Source of the DNA: Alcaligenaceae bacterium
GTDB taxonomy: Bacteria; Pseudomonadota; Gammaproteobacteria; Burkholderiales; Burkholderiaceae_B
Assembly (NCBI GenBank): GCA_029265335.1
Contig: JAJUJN010000012.1
Span: 1-15,313, forward strand
DNA: 15,313 bases
Reading direction: 5' to 3'
Below are positions 13,931-15,313 of this stretch, in pieces. Each line of letters starts with the position of its first letter. Position 1 is the first letter of the stretch. The translations under genes were made by a program, and so were the position numbers. The notes below the pieces were generated by a model. The model was not told where the DNA came from and did not search any database. It saw only the letters and a program-made list of their open reading frames with translations.

Positions 13931-15035
13931 ATGGAAGCCGAACGTCAGAATCACTTGGTGGCCCGTCTCGCCGATTTCATCGAGCGCGAGCGGGCTCTCA
14001 GGAGCTATCTTTGACTACGCTGCCAAAAGCGACCGTCTGCACGTAGTCAACGCCGAGCTCGAAGACCCCAACGTCTGGAACGACCCCAAACGCGCCCAGG
14101 ATCTGGGCCGCGAAAAGAAGTCGCTCGAAAACGTGGTGGTAGCGCTCAACGAAATTCAGCAAGGCTTGCACGACGCCAACGAGCTCGCCGAACTGGCGAT
14201 CGCCGATAACGACGACGCCACGCTCGAAGCCATCGAAGCCGACGTGAACAAACTGGCCGAGCGCATCGAAACCCTGGAGTTTCGGCGCATGTTCTCGCAC
14301 GAAGCCGATCCGCTCAACTGTTTTGTGGATATTCAAGCCGGCGCCGGTGGCACCGAGGCCCAAGACTGGGCATCGATGCTGCTGCGTCAATATCTGCGCT
14401 ACTGTGAGCACAAAGGCTTCAAAACCGAGGTGCTCGAAGTTTCAGAAGGCGACACGGCCGGCATCAAATCGGCCACCATCCGGGTAGAAGGCGAATACGC
14501 GTTCGGACACCTGCGCACCGAAGTAGGTGTGCATCGCCTGGTGCGCAAAAGCCCCTTCGATTCCTCCGGCGGCCGTCACACTTCGTTTGCCAGCGTCTTT
14601 GTCTATCCCGAGGTCGACGACTCCTTCGAGATCGACATCAACCCGGCCGACCTCAAGGTGGATACCTACCGGGCAAGCGGCGCCGGCGGCCAGCACGTGA
14701 ACAAAACCGACTCGGCCGTACGCATCACCCACCTCCCCTCAGGGATTGTGGTGCAGTGCCAGAGCGACCGCTCTCAGCACCGCAACCGAGCGGCCGCCAT
14801 GGACATGCTCCGCTCGCGACTCTACGAACACGAGTTGCGCGCCCGACAGGCCGAACAGCAGAAACTCGAAGACTCCAAGACCGACGTGGGTTGGGGTCAC
14901 CAGATCCGTTCTTATGTGCTCGACCAGAGCCGCATCAAAGACCTGCGCACCAACGTAGAAATTTCCAACACCCAGAAAGTTCTGGACGGCGACCTCGATC
15001 CATTCATTCACGCCAGCCTGAAGCACGGCGTTTGA
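13931..15035 (+). CDS. prfB: Peptide chain release factor 2 (programmed +1 frameshift)
   Basis: RF2 ends translation at UGA and UAA. The gene is read as 27 codons from the ATG at 13931, then shifts +1 at CTT-TGA-C so that GAC at 14013-14015 becomes codon 28 and the frame runs to TGA at 15033-15035. The product is 367 residues, two more than E. coli RF2. The stop-codon-reading tripeptide Ser-Pro-Phe is at 207-209 ([10 protein letters not shown]) and the peptidyl-hydrolysis GGQ motif at 252-254 ([14 protein letters not shown]), each shifted by two from E. coli. An AGAAGGA ribosome binding site precedes the ATG. RF2 autoregulates: when RF2 is scarce, the in-frame UGA is read slowly and shifting rises. 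Annotation that ignores the shift would start the gene late, for instance at 14133. lysS follows after 7 nt. Confidence 0.96.
14000..14015 (+). promoter_or_regulatory. prfB programmed +1 frameshift site
   Basis: The elements are an internal Shine-Dalgarno-like AGGAG (14000-14004), the slippery CTT (14009-14011), the in-frame stop TGA (14012-14014) and a following C, in the order AGG-AGC-TAT-CTT-TGA-C. E. coli has AGG-GGG-TAT-CTT-TGA-C, so spacing and slip site are identical and only the anti-Shine-Dalgarno pairing is altered. Ribosomes slip from CTT to TTT and continue with GAC (Asp). Confidence 0.95.
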
Positions 15036-15042
15036 CCTTCCC

Positions 15043-15313
15043 ATGACCCACACCCCTACTCCCGACGGCGCCGACGAAAATCGGCTGATCGCCGAGCGTC
15101 GCGCCAAGCTCGATCGCCTGCGCGAGATGGGCCAAGCCTATCCCAACGACTTTACTCCCGACACCCGCGCGGCCGCCTTGCACGAGCAATATGGTGACCT
15201 CGAAAAAGACGCCATCGCAGCCAGCGATCCTGCGCCTGTTGCCCTGGCCGGGCGCATGATGCTCAAACGCGTGATGGGCAAGGCGAGCTTTGCCACGCTG
15301 CAGGATGGCAGCG
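15043..15313 (+). CDS. lysS: Lysyl-tRNA synthetase, class II (N-terminal part, runs off window)
   Basis: The first 90 codons are visible. LysS charges tRNA-Lys in the cytoplasm; full proteins are about 500 residues. The segment has the leading helix ([18 protein letters not shown]), then [10 protein letters not shown] and the start of the tRNA-anticodon-binding OB domain, [22 protein letters not shown], which closely matches LysS. The ATG at 15043 lies 7 nt after the prfB stop with no clear ribosome binding site, so initiation probably depends on coupling to prfB translation. prfB-lysS is a conserved pair, also present in E. coli. No active-site class II motif is within the visible part. Confidence 0.95.
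   Translation, partial: MTHTPTPDGADENRLIAERRAKLDRLREMGQAYPNDFTPDTRAAALHEQYGDLEKDAIAASDPAPVALAGRMMLKRVMGKASFATLQDGS

Noticed and set aside
14133..15035. prfB starting at the ATG at 14133
   Set aside because: That start would drop 67 residues. The 5' part with the CTT-TGA-C frameshift site matches the classical RF2 arrangement and motif positions.
1..15313. Mobile element, prophage, toxin-antitoxin, defence system or CRISPR array
   Set aside because: I looked for transposase or integrase proteins, regular short repeats, tRNA-like folds and paired small genes and found none. Gene content and composition are those of core chromosome.

Overview
The window looks like core chromosome of a high-GC betaproteobacterium in the Burkholderiales, most likely near Alcaligenaceae/Bordetella. 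That placement rests on remembered protein resemblance (a DUF2863-type protein, a Bordetella-like LolC/E, a YjjV-like TatD, a 400-residue 3-oxoadipyl-CoA-type thiolase) and on gene order; no search was run. Genes are dense and share one codon style. I see no rRNA, tRNA, CRISPR, transposon, integrase or phage gene.

Left part (1-3800): the 5' 368 codons of a minus-strand aldehyde dehydrogenase of the succinate-semialdehyde dehydrogenase type run off the left edge. A 261-bp gap follows, then a plus-strand lipoprotein gene. Its frame is interrupted by one TAA but continues with good coding character for another 95 codons, so it looks like a gene cut by a nonsense change. Next comes a DUF2863-like gene, closed by a strong hairpin that also ends the converging minus-strand genes.

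Middle (3826-10305, all minus): transcription runs from right to left. The lolC/E permease, lolD ATPase and a tatD-family nuclease overlap each other by 7-8 nt and form one tight operon for moving lipoproteins to the outer membrane, with the nuclease attached. Then come ferredoxin-NADP reductase, a class I [4Fe-4S] fumarase and a 3-oxoadipyl-CoA-type thiolase. The last two are 22 nt apart.

Right part (10375-15313, mostly plus): an RpfE-family gene stands divergent from lolC/E, and both appear to be read from leaderless or near-leaderless promoters placed back to back. It is followed by recJ (TTG start). A convergent minus-strand class I glutamine amidotransferase is inserted between recJ and prfB. 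prfB carries the classical +1 programmed frameshift at an in-frame TGA (codon 28) and is followed after 7 nt by lysS, which runs off the right edge. recJ-prfB-lysS is an ancient order also seen in E. coli.

I found no convincing undescribed system. The items most worth checking are the interrupted lipoprotein gene, the paired leaderless starts with a palindrome between them, the single-permease Lol operon, and three conserved genes of unclear role (DUF2863, RpfE-like, glutamine amidotransferase).
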